This document shows, in pieces, positions 1 through 11,325 of a DNA stretch of 64,000 bases. This DNA is from Diphasiastrum complanatum. Its lineage: Eukaryota; Streptophyta; Lycopodiopsida; Lycopodiales; Lycopodiaceae. Below the pieces are notes generated by a model, which saw nothing but the letters and a program-made list of their open reading frames with translations, was not told the origin of the DNA and did not search any database. The translations under genes and the position numbers were made by a program. How positions within the stretch are numbered: position 1 is the first letter of the stretch; each line of letters opens with the position of its first letter. Where the stretch lies: the NCBI GenBank assembly GCA_029204225.1, contig CM055110.1, forward strand, positions 40,884,401 through 40,948,400. Reading direction: 5' to 3'.

Positions 1-508
1 AAATTAAAAAGTGTTAAAAAATTTTGTTAGATCATTCAAACAGGATTAATTCAATTCTAAAATTAGTCTATATTCTGCACTTTTAAAAGACTTCAATGTT
101 TTAGAAAAATACTAAAAACAAATTCATGTTTAAATGAATAAGTTTTATCATGTCATCAAAAATATTAAACTGCTACTGTTTGATATAAATGAAAACATAA
201 TATCATTTACATCATTTGGTAGTAAAATTCTAATATAAAATATGTGTAGGACACAATGAAGTTTTTAAATATGTAAGAAAAAAATTTACATTGTAGTGTA
301 TTCGAATTTTATTGTAATGCTACTATGAATGACCATATTAATGATTACTATAAAGAAATTTTTTTACTATAACAAGATTATCTTAATGGTGATTTCATAA
401 AACTCGCACTTATTCACACAATAATCGATACAAAGCAATTGTTATATTGAATAATATTTGTTCAATACAAATATTCAAAAGGCCTTGAACTGTATCAAAT
501 AAAATATT
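1..508. other. AT-rich spacer
   Basis: Very AT-rich sequence with no long open frame, no LTR edge and no simple repeat that I can support. It lies just beyond the 3' end of the methyltransferase-like relic and may include its 3' untranslated part. Confidence 0.5.
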
Positions 509-2108
509 CTAAATATCTAAAACTTGGTCATCTTTTTCGGTCGTTTTATCCTCTTGGGATGCAATAACTTCATTTGAACGATTTGCCTCTTCATCTAACA
601 TATTTTTGTCGGCTAAACCTCCCAATTCAGCTTTCTCATGATGAATCAGAGGCATGGGCTCCAAAGATGTGCTTTGACACTTATCATTCAAAGCAAGAGC
701 CTGACAACCAACCTCCTGCTGGAAGCTCATGCAGGGCTGCCACGTGCATTTCAATATATCGCACTTGGGTTTCATCAAGTTCCAGGACTACGCAATTTCT
801 TCGGGATTTTACAGCACATAATGTCGTAGTACCTACATAAACCAATGCATTTTATCGCCCATATTCACAATAATATTTGAAAAATAAATCAATGTAAAAA
901 ACATAACGACAATTTCTAATATTGGTTCCAACAAATAGATTCAGTAGCCATTCATCCTGGTTTGAAAATAAGGTAATCAGTTTATTTATTAGGAGTTGAG
1001 GCTTTTGGTAAGGGTTGACAAGAGCGTGAGATCTCTCAATGTGCCCCCTCAATGTGCCTCAACTTGCGTGTTGTCACGACATTGTTGCAATCTTCATTGA
1101 AATGAGCCTTTACACGCTTCTTTTCTAGACCATCAAAGTAACAAATGCTAATCATTTCAAATGAACTCAAGAGCCTCGACCTTGGTGCATAGCTTATATT
1201 TGTTTTGTGCCTGCAAAAAATATATTTATAAGCAAATATATTCTTTTGTTCGCAAATATATTCCTTTGTTCGAAAAAATATATTTGTAAGCAAATATGTT
1301 TATTTTATGTTCCCAAAACTTTATTATGTAAAACTCACCACATCATGTTTTCAGCTCCATGGGTGTGCTCCTTTCAAGATGCAAGCACTGATGTTGTAAA
1401 TGAGCCATCGTCAGTACCTTGAAATCTGCAACCATCTTTGATATATGTTTTAATGTAAATGCTTTTTCATCATTAATAGAATTTGGCAATCGAAATTCAT
1501 AAGGAATATCAGCAATGGCAAGGTTGTAATCCTTTTGTGGCAGAATAGATATCATCTCTTGTGCATCTCCAACATAGACTTTATAGTACACAAGGTTTAT
1601 TGTGGGATCATTATTCATGAAGGTTTTTTTTTAGTGATTGGCAGGGTTTAAGACTCTTCTGATGAACACAGATACACGGAACATTGTTTTGGAGCTTTCT
1701 TCCACGTCAATGCTCGTCCATTCAATGAAGCCATAGTGTCTAATGCATTATTAGGTGGAACTAACTGCCATACAATCAGACAACAGACTTCACAACCAAT
1801 AAATATCAAGAACAGACTGGACAGACATGTAACTACAAATCACGATTCTCATGCGCTCTTGTTTGGCCCTCTCAATATGCATTGAAAAAATTGGCGGACA
1901 ATCAATTGCATCCACACTGTTCACCCGCTTTGGATGTAAAAAGCATAAATCATCACTTTAGTACTAAAACAGACTACCAACTAAAAAAAAAAAGAAAACA
2001 AAATCAATTATCACCTTGAAATTTTTGAATGACAAGAAAAACTCTAAAATGGCAGCATGGGAGCTTGAAATAGGATAGTTTCTTATGACTTCCTCCCAGC
2101 TTTTAAAC
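509..2108 (-). pseudogene. Relic of a beta-class DNA amino-methyltransferase-like gene, multi-exon
   Basis: Five exon-like blocks read leftwards. Block 2108-2015 ends at a GTGATA donor. Block 1927-1818 has phase-compatible splice sites. Block 1739-1418 carries the core: VYVGDAQEMI followed by IADIPYEF, a DPPY-like motif IV, and ends at an AAG|GTACTG donor. Block about 1180-920 has NPYQKPQLLINKLI and LFVGT, a motif I. Block about 835-509 continues VGTTTLCAV, NCVVLELDE and an acidic tail. Motif IV before motif I is the beta-class order (N6_N4_Mtase family), whose members methylate adenine-N6 or cytosine-N4 in DNA. Lesions: in-frame TAA at 1633-1631 in an A-run; a 13-bp duplication at 1035-1058 that shifts frame; a 1-base shift near 711-724; and an untidy junction at motif I. 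The catalytic-loop motif reads DIPY, not DPPY. Family assignment is inference from motifs. The gene could instead be active with sequencing errors, but three independent lesions argue for decay. Confidence 0.6.
1207..1312. repeat. Short AT-rich repeat in presumed intron
   Basis: Words such as GCAAATATATTC and TTTGTTCG recur two or three times, with a second copy of the ATATATTT-TAAGCAAATAT segment at the end. The repeat sits between the two core exon blocks of the methyltransferase-like relic, so it is probably intronic. Confidence 0.45.
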
Positions 2109-3070
2109 CTAACAAATCATAAAAAATGATCAACAACATATTACTTTCTGCAAAAAAATTGACTAAAAAATGCATGACTTAGGCTATTTTGCATTTAGGA
2201 TTTCGATACGGCGCGTATCATATTTCATGTAACAATCTTCGTTATTCCAAATCTTCGTTATATCGACATAAAGACATAACCTAACTTAAAATAAACCAGA
2301 GTTGAGATATCGATACGACATATCGAGATTCTTTTTCACTACATTGAGGCCGAGCAGTGGCAAATCATATAAAGAAACATAAATGTAAGTGTGCCACTCA
2401 AGCTTCACGAACTTCAAAAGGCAACCCTAACCAAGCATAAAAACGTACATTTTGAACTAAAATAAGACTTATCAGAGAAACTGTTGATTAATATATTTCA
2501 TTCTTCCTACTCTCGTTTTCATTTTTTGTGAGGGAAAGATTTTTTTTTTTTTTTAATTCTGATCAAAAAGAGAAAATTCAATTAGCTTATTGGAATTTTG
2601 GACATCTAATCAAATAAGGTTCAATGGGCCAATCAAACTACTAATCCAAAATGGTCCTGCCAACATTGACAACATTAGTAAAAATCATCCATATCTCCAA
2701 ATCTGGCATCTCATGGGATTGAAAAAATGAAAATGCATTTGTCAGCTCTGTTCTGGGAAAGAAAGTGACCAAGGAGGACTTTATCTTTCATTGTCCTACA
2801 TTCCATCAAATCAGGGGGAGATGTCATTTCCATATAGAGAGAAGTCAGTGACTCTTTGTTCTTCAGTCTCCTATGAAGATCAAAGATGTGTGGTTTTGCT
2901 AATTTAATAGATGCTCTGTAGCATAGGACTGATCATTGACAATGGGTCCTATTCGAAAATTGAGGATGATGCTGATATGGCCACCCCAACTCTCTCATAG
3001 GGACCATAGATGATGACGATATCTTATGATGACATTCACAACTACACGATGATGTGAACCCAATGACCTC
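2109..3070. other. Spacer without recognisable gene
   Basis: I see no coding block that fits the neighbouring relic. A poly-T run lies near 2541-2554 and the word ATATCGATAC recurs near 2300. The right edge (about 2930-3070) continues leftwards from a copia primer-binding site and is probably leader sequence of a lost element. Confidence 0.4.
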
Positions 3071-3082
3071 GCTCTGATACCA
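3071..3082 (-). promoter_or_regulatory. Copia primer-binding site (initiator-Met tRNA)
   Basis: The minus strand reads TGGTATCAGAGC, the usual copia sequence complementary to the 3' end of initiator-Met tRNA. It lies one base after the end of an LTR at 3084. Because it sits on the 3' side of the minus-strand pol relic, the LTR here is followed by leader sequence, as in a 5' LTR. Confidence 0.7.
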
Positions 3083-3083
3083 C

Positions 3084-3990
3084 TGTTGTGATATTAGATT
3101 ATCGAATGTTCGTTGTGTAGGAGAATTCAAGCAATCGCAATTCACTAATGCAAAGCTCAGATGGAGCTGACCTATCTGGTTGAAGCTACTGCTTCATTCC
3201 ACGATCAGACATCCTCCGAACTACGGATAGCTACTACTTATCTGATGTTGATTTATGAATAGTAGATAATGTCTAATGATAGCAAAAATATATCTACTAC
3301 TAACAAGCAAGCATCATCAAACATTTAGAGATTGCATATGATAGAGTAGAGCGCTACAACTTGTCTATATTCAAGTATACAACCATAATTCTTTTGAGCG
3401 TTGTTTGTTTCCCAAATCAACGCATCGACACAAGAGAGGTGTGCTCTCTCACGAATAAGACCAGCTACTGCTAATTCTATGTATCTTGTAGCTAGCTACT
3501 ACTCGTTACATCTCACTCTTTTCTTCTTACGATGATCCAATACATTTATCATGGCAGGTGGGATTACAAGATTAATTTACTAATTGTTATAAGAGAGGTT
3601 TAAGCTAAACATCGGTTAACCATGTCTCTCTCCTGTACGTCACTTTACGACTGAGCATGAAGATTTCATGCTTGTCGAGCTGAGGTCCCTATAGTTCAGC
3701 CTTGTTTGATAATGTGTGTTGATCCTCACTTCTTGTTCAAGTTTTGGTGACTGCTCGATGTGTCCGCATGTTCCGATATGTCGGTCACTTCGGCTGAGTC
3801 GCAAAAAATGTGAAGAGTGCAAAAGTCTTCACAAAACTAATGCTAAGAAGAAAATAAGCTAAGTGTCAGATTTTTCAGGATTATGCGAACTGTGCAACAA
3901 ACAGTTCAAATATGCAAACTGTGTAGAATCTAGTTCAAAACATGCAGTAGTCTCAAAATGCAAGGAAAAATACTAAAACTTTAAAATAGA
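3084..3990 (-). repeat. LTR of a minus-strand copia element
   Basis: In the minus direction the LTR ends in ATATCACAACA just before the primer-binding site, giving the CA terminus. The other end lies between here and the pol stop at 4011; I could not fix the TG end, so the left coordinate of the element-sense LTR is approximate. No long open frame is present, as expected for an LTR. Confidence 0.5.
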
Positions 3991-4010
3991 AACTTAAGGC
4001 TTCTTTAGCT

Positions 4011-5922
4011 CTATCTTAAAGCGGGTATTTTTCTAATTTTCAAGCTCATCCTTTGCCTTTCAAACATAGTCTTGTTCAAGGGTTTTTTGAATATGTCAGC
4101 CACCATCCACTTGGTTGGAACAAAAATGGTCTTCAGCTCATTTCTCTGAACTAGATCTCTAATCAAATGATATCTTATAGTAATGTGTTTCGTTTTGGAA
4201 TGAAACATTGGATCCTTCGTCAGATGTGTTGTCCATGTGTAGGATCAGTGACACATTGGTGTTTTCTCCTAGTCCATCTAAGAAGTGTTTGATCCATGTT
4301 AGATCATTAGCCATTTTGGTTGTAGCTACATATTCTGCCTCACAAGATGATTGGGCAGTTATGGTCTACTTTCTGCTGATCCAAATAATAGCTGCATCGG
4401 CTGCTATGGTGCATCCTCCTGAGACGCTTTTACTATCGTCCTTCAGGGATGCCCAACTTGCATCATTGTAGGATTCAACCTTGAATCATGCATCTTGACA
4501 GTAGCATAGCATAGTCCTTTGTGTTCTACAGGTATTGCAGAATCCTCTTGGCAATTTTCCAGTGTGTCGGACCTAGGTTGATGTTGAATTGGCTCAGTTG
4601 GAACACTGGCATAGGCAATGTTTGGCCTTGCATTTTCTGCCAAGTACATCAAAGAACCGATAAGCCTTCTGTAAGGCTTGTGATGCATTGCTTGTCATTC
4701 TGCATCATCTCTGAGATAGTTTTCATTTGTCAGCACTGTGCCATAAACCACTGGAGTATTTACTCCTTTGCAATATGTCATGTCAAAATCATCAATGATC
4801 TTCTGAATGTATCTTGATTGGTGTAGATATGATTTCCCACCTTCAAGATCTATGTCGATCTGCAAGCCCAGGTAGCACTTTACTTTTTCTAGGTCCAATA
4901 TTTCGAGGTGCCACATAGACACCGATGATGATGATCTTTCCATCTATGATCTTTACATAGACATTATAATCGGACATCAAAGACTAGAAGCATGAGGATT
5001 TGAGTGCTTGATCCTTCTTTTTGTACCACTGCCTGGTAGACTACTACAGTCCGTAGATGCTTCTGTGCATTTTGCAAGCATAGTTAGCAAATGACTTGCA
5101 GGTAAAACTTGGTGGCTGGTCCATATTGACCTCTTCTTTCAACTCTCCATGTAGGAATTTGTTTTCTCGTCCACAATATGGATCTTCAAATCATAGGTTG
5201 CTGCATATGCAAACAATATGCGTATAGATGTGTGCTTTACAACAAGAGAAAATGTCTCAATATAGTCGCCATACTTTTGTGAGAAATCCTTTGCAACTAG
5301 TCTGGCTTTGTATCTCGATACATTGTCGTCTGGTCCATAATTGTATTTGTAGATCCACTTGCATTTGACAATCTTTTTGTCAGCTGGTACTGGTTCAAGA
5401 GTCCAGACCTTGTTTGCTTGCATAGAGTGCATTTCTTCCTCCATTGCTTTTATCCACTTGTCCTTGTCGAAACTGTCGATAGCTTCTTTATAAGCTTGTG
5501 GTTGACCACTGAATCCACAAAACTCTTAATGTTGTAGAAGTTGAGTTGTCAAGCACAAATCTGATTGGTGCTCTTCTTTCTCTCGTGGATCTCCTTGGAG
5601 ATTGAACTAGCACTTTGATGGCTTTGCCTTTGTCGAGTGTCTTGCCTTTGTCAACTGCAGAGCTGTTGTGTGTAGCAGGTGTCCTAGGTATAGGTTGCAT
5701 GTCGGGTTGCTCGTCATCCAAACCGTCATTCAGTCCATCTAAAATTTGAACATTTTCATCTGGATGCTCAGGGTTTGCTCCCTCTATTGGATGATTAGCT
5801 TGCATTAGGCATCTTGTCGTGGCATGAATAGTGTTAAATCTGCATTTAGGATTAGTTTGGGAGTGATTTTGCCTGATTTGAGTGGATTTGCTTGTTTGAA
5901 ATGTAATCTGATTGTGGAACAA
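4011..5922 (-). pseudogene. Copia pol relic: integrase tail, reverse transcriptase, RNase H
   Basis: Broken polyprotein read leftwards. 5922-5488 is the linker after integrase, with the typical RRSTRERRAPIRF element. 5444-5139 is the N-terminal half of reverse transcriptase (KCKWIYKYN, YKARLVAK, SQKYGDYIETFS). 4943-4695 is its C-terminal part (CYLGLQIDIDL, YIQKIIDDFDM). 4688-4443 has YRRLIGSLMYLA. 4440-4209 has RNase H sequence, and 4208-4011 its end (SKTKHITIRYHLI, MVADIFKKPL). The YVDD segment is not visible because of decay around 5000. Several frame changes and stops separate the blocks. The same family supplies the fragment at 51344-51640. Confidence 0.85.
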
Positions 5923-6966
5923 GAAAAGCTATGAGATCACCAATCTTAAGATCCATTTGGATCTGAGATATCAAAAAGAAAAAACAAAAAATGGTCAAAT
6001 CTGCTAGATTTTGGTCAAAAGGAGGCAAAAATTGTCATCAGAGCTGATAACTTTTTGCTCTCTTTCAAAAAACATTCACCAAGTTGTAGGCACCTTCGGT
6101 TTTGATCACAGAACCTTCAGTTTGAAGGGCGGACAATCCTTCCTAGCAGATTTCCAAAAACATCAGAAAAACCTTAAAAAAACACCAAAAAAATCACCCA
6201 AACCCTAAAAATACAGAAAAAAAACCTTCGTCCGATTCACTGTGCATAGGTGTGATTCAGATCTATCTACTGCCAGGTCGACGAAGAATTATATCAGAAA
6301 TAGAAGGTCTCTCAGAGGATCAGTTGTCATATTGTCATTTTTTTGTTCAAAAAATCTCTTTTTTGCAAAAAAATATCAGTATTACTCTTGATTCTTACTA
6401 GAACTTCCCCGAGTTTCTAGATAATTCTATTTAAAGTAATTTATTATTTTTGAGTTCGGCAAACATTCATCCTATCCAGATCATAGAAAATATTTATTTT
6501 TATCCTCGCCAAACTACAAAAACTATATTTTTGTGTGCCAGAAACCTTCGCCAATTCTACCTTAGTTTTATCTGTGTCAGATTTTGAGTCTGAGAATTTG
6601 GTGAAGGTTATTTCCATAGAATTTGTCAGAAAAACCTGATTAGAGAGTTTTTTTCAAAAAAAACATTGATGAACCTTTGCCAAGTGAATCTTCGCCTAGG
6701 AAACCTTCACCATTTCTATTTTTAGGTTCTAATTTTCTAGATCAAGTCTCTGTCAAATTTTGGGTCAAATCTGATACAGTCTGATTTTGATTCTGAGAAT
6801 TTTTTCATTTTTGAGAAGTATCAATTGGTTGATTTTAGGAATCTTTTTCACGATATAGGAATCTGATTCTTGTCAAGTGGAAGAGATCTAGCAGATCTGA
6901 TTTGAGCTAGTTTTGATTGAAAATCTAGATCCAATCTCATTGTCTGCTTGATTTAATTTGTAAAAA
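5923..6966. other. T-rich leader or LTR-like stretch before gag
   Basis: No gene. The sequence carries scattered words such as CCTTCGCCA and GAACCTTC and several poly-A/T runs. It lies directly upstream of the plus-strand gag at 6967 and is probably the LTR and leader of that element, but I see no clear TG...CA boundary or primer-binding site. Confidence 0.35.
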
Positions 6967-9170
6967 ATGGCTGTCCTTGGAGGTGCTTCTGGAGGTGCTT
7001 CTCAGGCAGTCAATCCAATCATTGTTAGAAAAGCACCCCGTTTGGATCTACCCAAATACAATGGATTAACAGATCCAGTTAGATTTCTTCAGATCTATTT
7101 TGAATCTTGTAAAGTCTATGGCGAAGTTTTTCCCAAGGATAAACTTAAGATTTTTCCTATGGCCTTAACAAATGCAGCACAAGATTGGTACTATAATCAA
7201 GATGAAACTGAACGTACAGATTGAGAGACTGTTAAACAAGCCCTTATTACACGGTCCAAACCTCAGAAGTTTATGGAAGATCCTTTTCTATTTTTAAGTA
7301 AAATTAAAATGGGAAAGCGGGAAATGGTTTGAGATTACATTGAACGAGTAAAACACCTCAGATCTGAGTGCGAACTTGAGCTGATTAACGAAAATGCCAT
7401 GATTATGTGTTTTTTTTCAAGATTACCTAAAAGGATCAGACGTGAGATGAAACGCCATAATGAGTATGCACTTTTGCAAAATGCTATGGATGATGCAATT
7501 AGGGAGGATGATGAAGATTCAAATGATGAGCCAAATACCAGTATATTGTCTTTTACAGTAGGGCAGACCACTACGACATCCACCACTATTACATCAACGA
7601 ATGTTAACGCTACTGCAGAAATGATGCTCAAGGAGTTCGAGAAACTCGGAAAGAACCAGCAGAAATAGATGGAAAAGTTGCAGTCGCAATTTGATGAGAA
7701 GATCAAAGCATTGGAAGATTTCCATGGACAAGCAAACAAGGAACTTGAGAAGTTTGCAAAGACTTTTCCTACCATGGAAAATGTCTGGTGTTCTATTTGT
7801 ACAGGAAATCACACAGTGAATGAGTGTTCTCAATTGAAAAAATGAATGGAAATCAGTATTTGCCATTTGTGTAATTCACCTAATCATGAGACTGCTTTTG
7901 CAACTTCAATTCTCAGATAATTCAGCAATGGTATGTTCAAATGGGATATCGAGAACCACATTATGGAGGAAATCCGGCAGCTAGACCTCGTCAATCTGCT
8001 CTTGGATACCCATAACGATTAGCCTTACCTGCTCCACTAAAGCACCCCATTCCTTCTGCCAATTTGATGGAACCAGGACCTTACAGAAGTGCCGAGCAAT
8101 GGAACTATGTAATGTTCAAGAAGGTGGATCTTCAAAACAATATGTTATTTATACTGCCGCGCAACAACAAGCATCTAGAAACTGGACCAGAGCACCACTT
8201 GGATGCTTTGCATGCGGAAAAAATCACAGAGTTGCAAAATGTCCAAATAAAAAAAAAATTGTACCATTCTATCGTGACTATGGTTATGGGCATTGCTATA
8301 AGGAATGTCCAACAAAATCAAAGCCACCACCGGATATAGCTCTTGTAAATTTGATAACAATCAAGCAAAGGCTAGTAGCTCAGAATAAACCAAGTGTACC
8401 CTTGATGGTGGTCACCAGAGCACAGAAGCAGAAAGAACCAATAGCAGATCCAGTACTTGCTGATTCTATACCATTAACTGATATACCAACAACATCTGGA
8501 GTCTATTCAAATCTTCATGCAGAAAAAAGAAAATATCAAGATATGAGGTAGTGGATTAAACATTTGCAAGAAGGAGAGAAGCTTGAAGTTGCTAGAGCAA
8601 CAACCGAAGTTCGTTCTTCACCATTGTAGTCACCAAAAAATCCACATACAAATATGAATGTTCAGTTGCATTATCATGAAGAACCCTTCAAGATGACTGA
8701 GCCGGAAGCACCGCCAACAAAACTGCTCATGAATATTTTGTCTAGTAAGATCAATATTTCGTTGGGAGAGTTCTTGAAGTTGGTGCCAAAAGCAAAAGAA
8801 GTATTAGCGCAAAAGTTAACTCAAGCTGAACTAGAAGCTCATCAGGAGCCACTTTTTTGTGCTGGATTTGGATGAAGTACTCCATGTCATAGCAACTTGG
8901 AAAAGCGAACAAAAAAATATCACCCTGCCGATACAGCATAGACAATTTCCTAATGAAGCAGCTACGATAGATGGCGGTTCGAGAGTTAACCTAATTTCTA
9001 CAAAGCTATGTGCAAAATGGGGCCTTACAAAGATAAAACCTGCGACTTTTGTCGTTAAGCTAGTTGATCAAATGACAGTTAGTCCGCGAATACAGTTCGT
9101 CATTACTTTCGTAGTAATGGACTTACCAGAAGCACCAAATGTCTACTGAGTCCTATTGGGACGCCCATGG
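6967..9170 (+). pseudogene. Retrotransposon gag and aspartic protease relic
   Basis: Starts with a gag-like domain (RLDLPKYNGLTDPVRFLQIY, then QDWYYNQ) that continues through stops at about 7222 and 7330 into SRLPKRIRREMK near 7420. A coiled, charged stretch follows (7620-7770). Several zinc-knuckle-like cysteine clusters come next: CSICTGNHTVNEC near 7795 and CFACGKNHRVAKC near 8200 with a further CYKEC. A retropepsin-like domain lies at about 8960-9170, with IDGGSRVNLIS holding the active-site Asp region and LLGRPWL at its end. Stops and frame changes break it into at least six pieces. The order gag, zinc knuckles, protease suits a Ty3/gypsy-type or related gag-asp element, but no reverse transcriptase or integrase follows. 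Confidence 0.65.
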
Positions 9171-9339
9171 TTACGAGTTGCACAAGTAATTTATAACTGG
9201 GTACCGACAAAATCACTTTTAAAAATCGTGAACGTGCAGTCAAGGTTGATCTTGTAACTTGGACTATCAAACCAGTGGTTCAAAAAGAGGATGATGATTC
9301 ATCAACAGCGGATCATACTTGTGACTGAATCAGTCAGAT

Positions 9340-10104
9340 TTGAGTGAGATTTCATTATTGGATCGAACTTTGGATACACCGATCACTTTTCCATTGAATG
9401 TGCTGAATGTAGCTTGGATATCAACGGAGCCTATTCCTGATCCGATTGAAGATGAACTCATTCTTGTGAGTCATGCCTTGACTTATGATGACAATGTAGA
9501 GCTTACTGATGAGCAAATTCTAAATCATATGGATCCGACCAGATTTGGAATGTGTAATATTCCTGATAAACCAATAATAAAACCGCCAAAACCAGTTATA
9601 TTGAAGGAAGACAGGATTACAAGGTCAATGACGAAGAAACAAGCCAAGCAACATTATAATACGGTCCTGAAATGGGAAAATCCTCCTCAAAAGATTGATT
9701 CAAAGAATGTGCCACCCTTATTGGATAAAGACAAAGGAAAAGTCAAGGATGATTCTACAAGTCAGAGTTTTAGCAAGACATTATTATCTAGGAAGACTTC
9801 ACCTTCGAAGAAGAGTTTATCTTCTCAGAAGTCATCACCTCCACGAACAATTCCTGCTAAGAAGGCTAAGCGAAGATCCAAGACAAGTCCTTTTGACAAA
9901 GAACAAGTAGATGTAGTCCAACATGATATGCCCGAACATTTTAAACGCTATACACTGGATGATGTGGTTATCATGTTACCCAAAGCACATTGTGAACCTG
10001 AAGAACATGTGCCAGAATCGAAAGATGTTTACGATGGCCCAGCTAGGACACAGTATATGAATCTTGCTGAACCAAGAGAACCAGAAAAGATTGTACACAA
10101 CTAG
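9340..10104 (+). CDS. Open frame downstream of the protease, unknown role
   Basis: 254 codons, open, in the position where pol would be expected. It begins MSEISLLDRTLDT and is acidic in its first half. The second half is rich in Lys, Ser and Pro (TRSMTKKQAKQ, several SPSKK/SQKSSPPR-type segments, KKAKRRSK), like a disordered nuclear tail. I recognise no family. It may be the C-terminal domain of the gag-protease polyprotein above, since it lies on the same strand about 170 bases later. The true start is uncertain because the polyprotein frame could have run in from upstream. Confidence 0.4.
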   Translation: MSEISLLDRTLDTPITFPLNVLNVAWISTEPIPDPIEDELILVSHALTYDDNVELTDEQILNHMDPTRFGMCNIPDKPIIKPPKPVILKEDRITRSMTKKQAKQHYNTVLKWENPPQKIDSKNVPPLLDKDKGKVKDDSTSQSFSKTLLSRKTSPSKKSLSSQKSSPPRTIPAKKAKRRSKTSPFDKEQVDVVQHDMPEHFKRYTLDDVVIMLPKAHCEPEEHVPESKDVYDGPARTQYMNLAEPREPEKIVHN

Positions 10105-10129
10105 AAAACTCTGTGTTTATCCACAAAGA

Positions 10130-10460
10130 GTATCCACGCGAGACCCGACACTTAGTCGATTTTCCAAAATTTTGTCTGCGTGGAACATCCACGCGTGGAT
10201 TATCCATGCCAAATTCTTTTTGAAAACGCCTCCGGCCAGTCTACCGGTGTTTTTCTAACACGACGTCGAAATATTTATGCGCGTGGATAATCCACGCAAA
10301 ATTGAATTTTGAAAATTCCGGCAACTGTTTGGGAGGAAAGGTTGGCGGCGCCGGAAAGCAGTTTTGGATTATCCAAGCAAATTTCAGTTTGTTCACCGGA
10401 CGAGACCGAAAGTTAAAGATATCCACGCGTGGATATTTTCTGCGTGGATTATCCACGCAA
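10130..10460. repeat. Cluster of ATCCACGCGTGGAT-type palindromes
   Basis: At least five palindromic or inverted units share the halves GCGTGGAT and ATCCACGC: 10176-10209, 10280-10298, a diverged copy near 10364-10376, 10418-10435 (ATATCCACGCGTGGATAT, perfect) and 10441-10459 (TGCGTGGATTATCCACGCA, perfect around a central base). Spacing is irregular. The stretch is GC-richer than its surroundings and directly follows the gag-protease element's last open frame, so it may be part of that element's 3' region. Confidence 0.7.
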
Positions 10461-10521
10461 TTTTTTTTTTTGCATGTTGATAATGACATGAAATTAGTTA
10501 AATAAATATATTTCTAAAGTG

Positions 10522-10577
<56 letters not shown>

Positions 10578-10680
10578 TTCTAAAGTGAATTATATCATGA
10601 TGAGATTTTTTTTTTTTTTGCATGTTCATAATGAAATGGAATTAGTTAAATAAATTTTTTTCTAAAGTGAATTATATCAT
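10461..10680. repeat. (AT)n microsatellite between two copies of a 70-bp repeat
   Basis: A 70-base unit (poly-T, TGCATGTT, ATAATGA, ATTAGTTAAATAAAT, TCTAAAGTGAATTATAT) occurs at about 10461-10529 and again at 10605-10678, with a partial copy of its end at 10577-10601. Between them lies a pure (AT)n tract at about 10523-10569. Confidence 0.75.
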
Positions 10681-11084
10681 GGTGTTTAGGGTCTACCCTA
10701 ATGGCACTCTACCTAATCTCATATCCGAGATCATTTGATATGGATTGAGAGCTCATTTTGTACTTACTTTGAGAGATTATCAAGAGATGGTGATTTTGGC
10801 AAGTTTGCTCTTTAATGAGAAATTGATGAATGATGAATGTGATATTTTTTGTGTCTAATGAATAGATCTGAATCTGAACAAAGTATTATACTTTCCACGT
10901 GTGTGACAGGATGTGAAGATCAATTATTTCTAGTTTTATTGTGGTGTTCAAAAGCCTTTGCCAATTAGATGCAAAATAGGTTGAATTGTGTGTTAGTTTT
11001 CTATCTATTAGATATAAGTGAAACCTTTGATGCTTTTTCAAGGTTTTAGTATCCAAATGAGGTTCATAATCTTTGATTTTAACA

Positions 11085-11097
11085 TGGTATCAGAGCC
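11085..11097 (+). promoter_or_regulatory. Copia primer-binding site
   Basis: TGGTATCAGAGCC follows directly on ...TTTTAACA, the likely CA end of a plus-strand LTR lying somewhere in 10680-11084. I could not fix the other LTR end. Confidence 0.65.
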
Positions 11098-11325
11098 CAA
11101 ATGCAACCATCAAGGCTCAAATGCAAGGAAGAGAGAAGAAATTACAAGTTGATGATTGTTTAATTTATATTGCCCTTATTACTACCTTAAGTTTGCTGAT
11201 GTTTCTTCAAGTGTGAATGAAAATGTAGCAACAAAAGAGTGATTTGATGTAATGAAAAGTGAGGTGAGTACATGATGCATTCTTTGAGATACTTGTAAAA
11301 TTACTGATCCTCCATCAAAGATACA

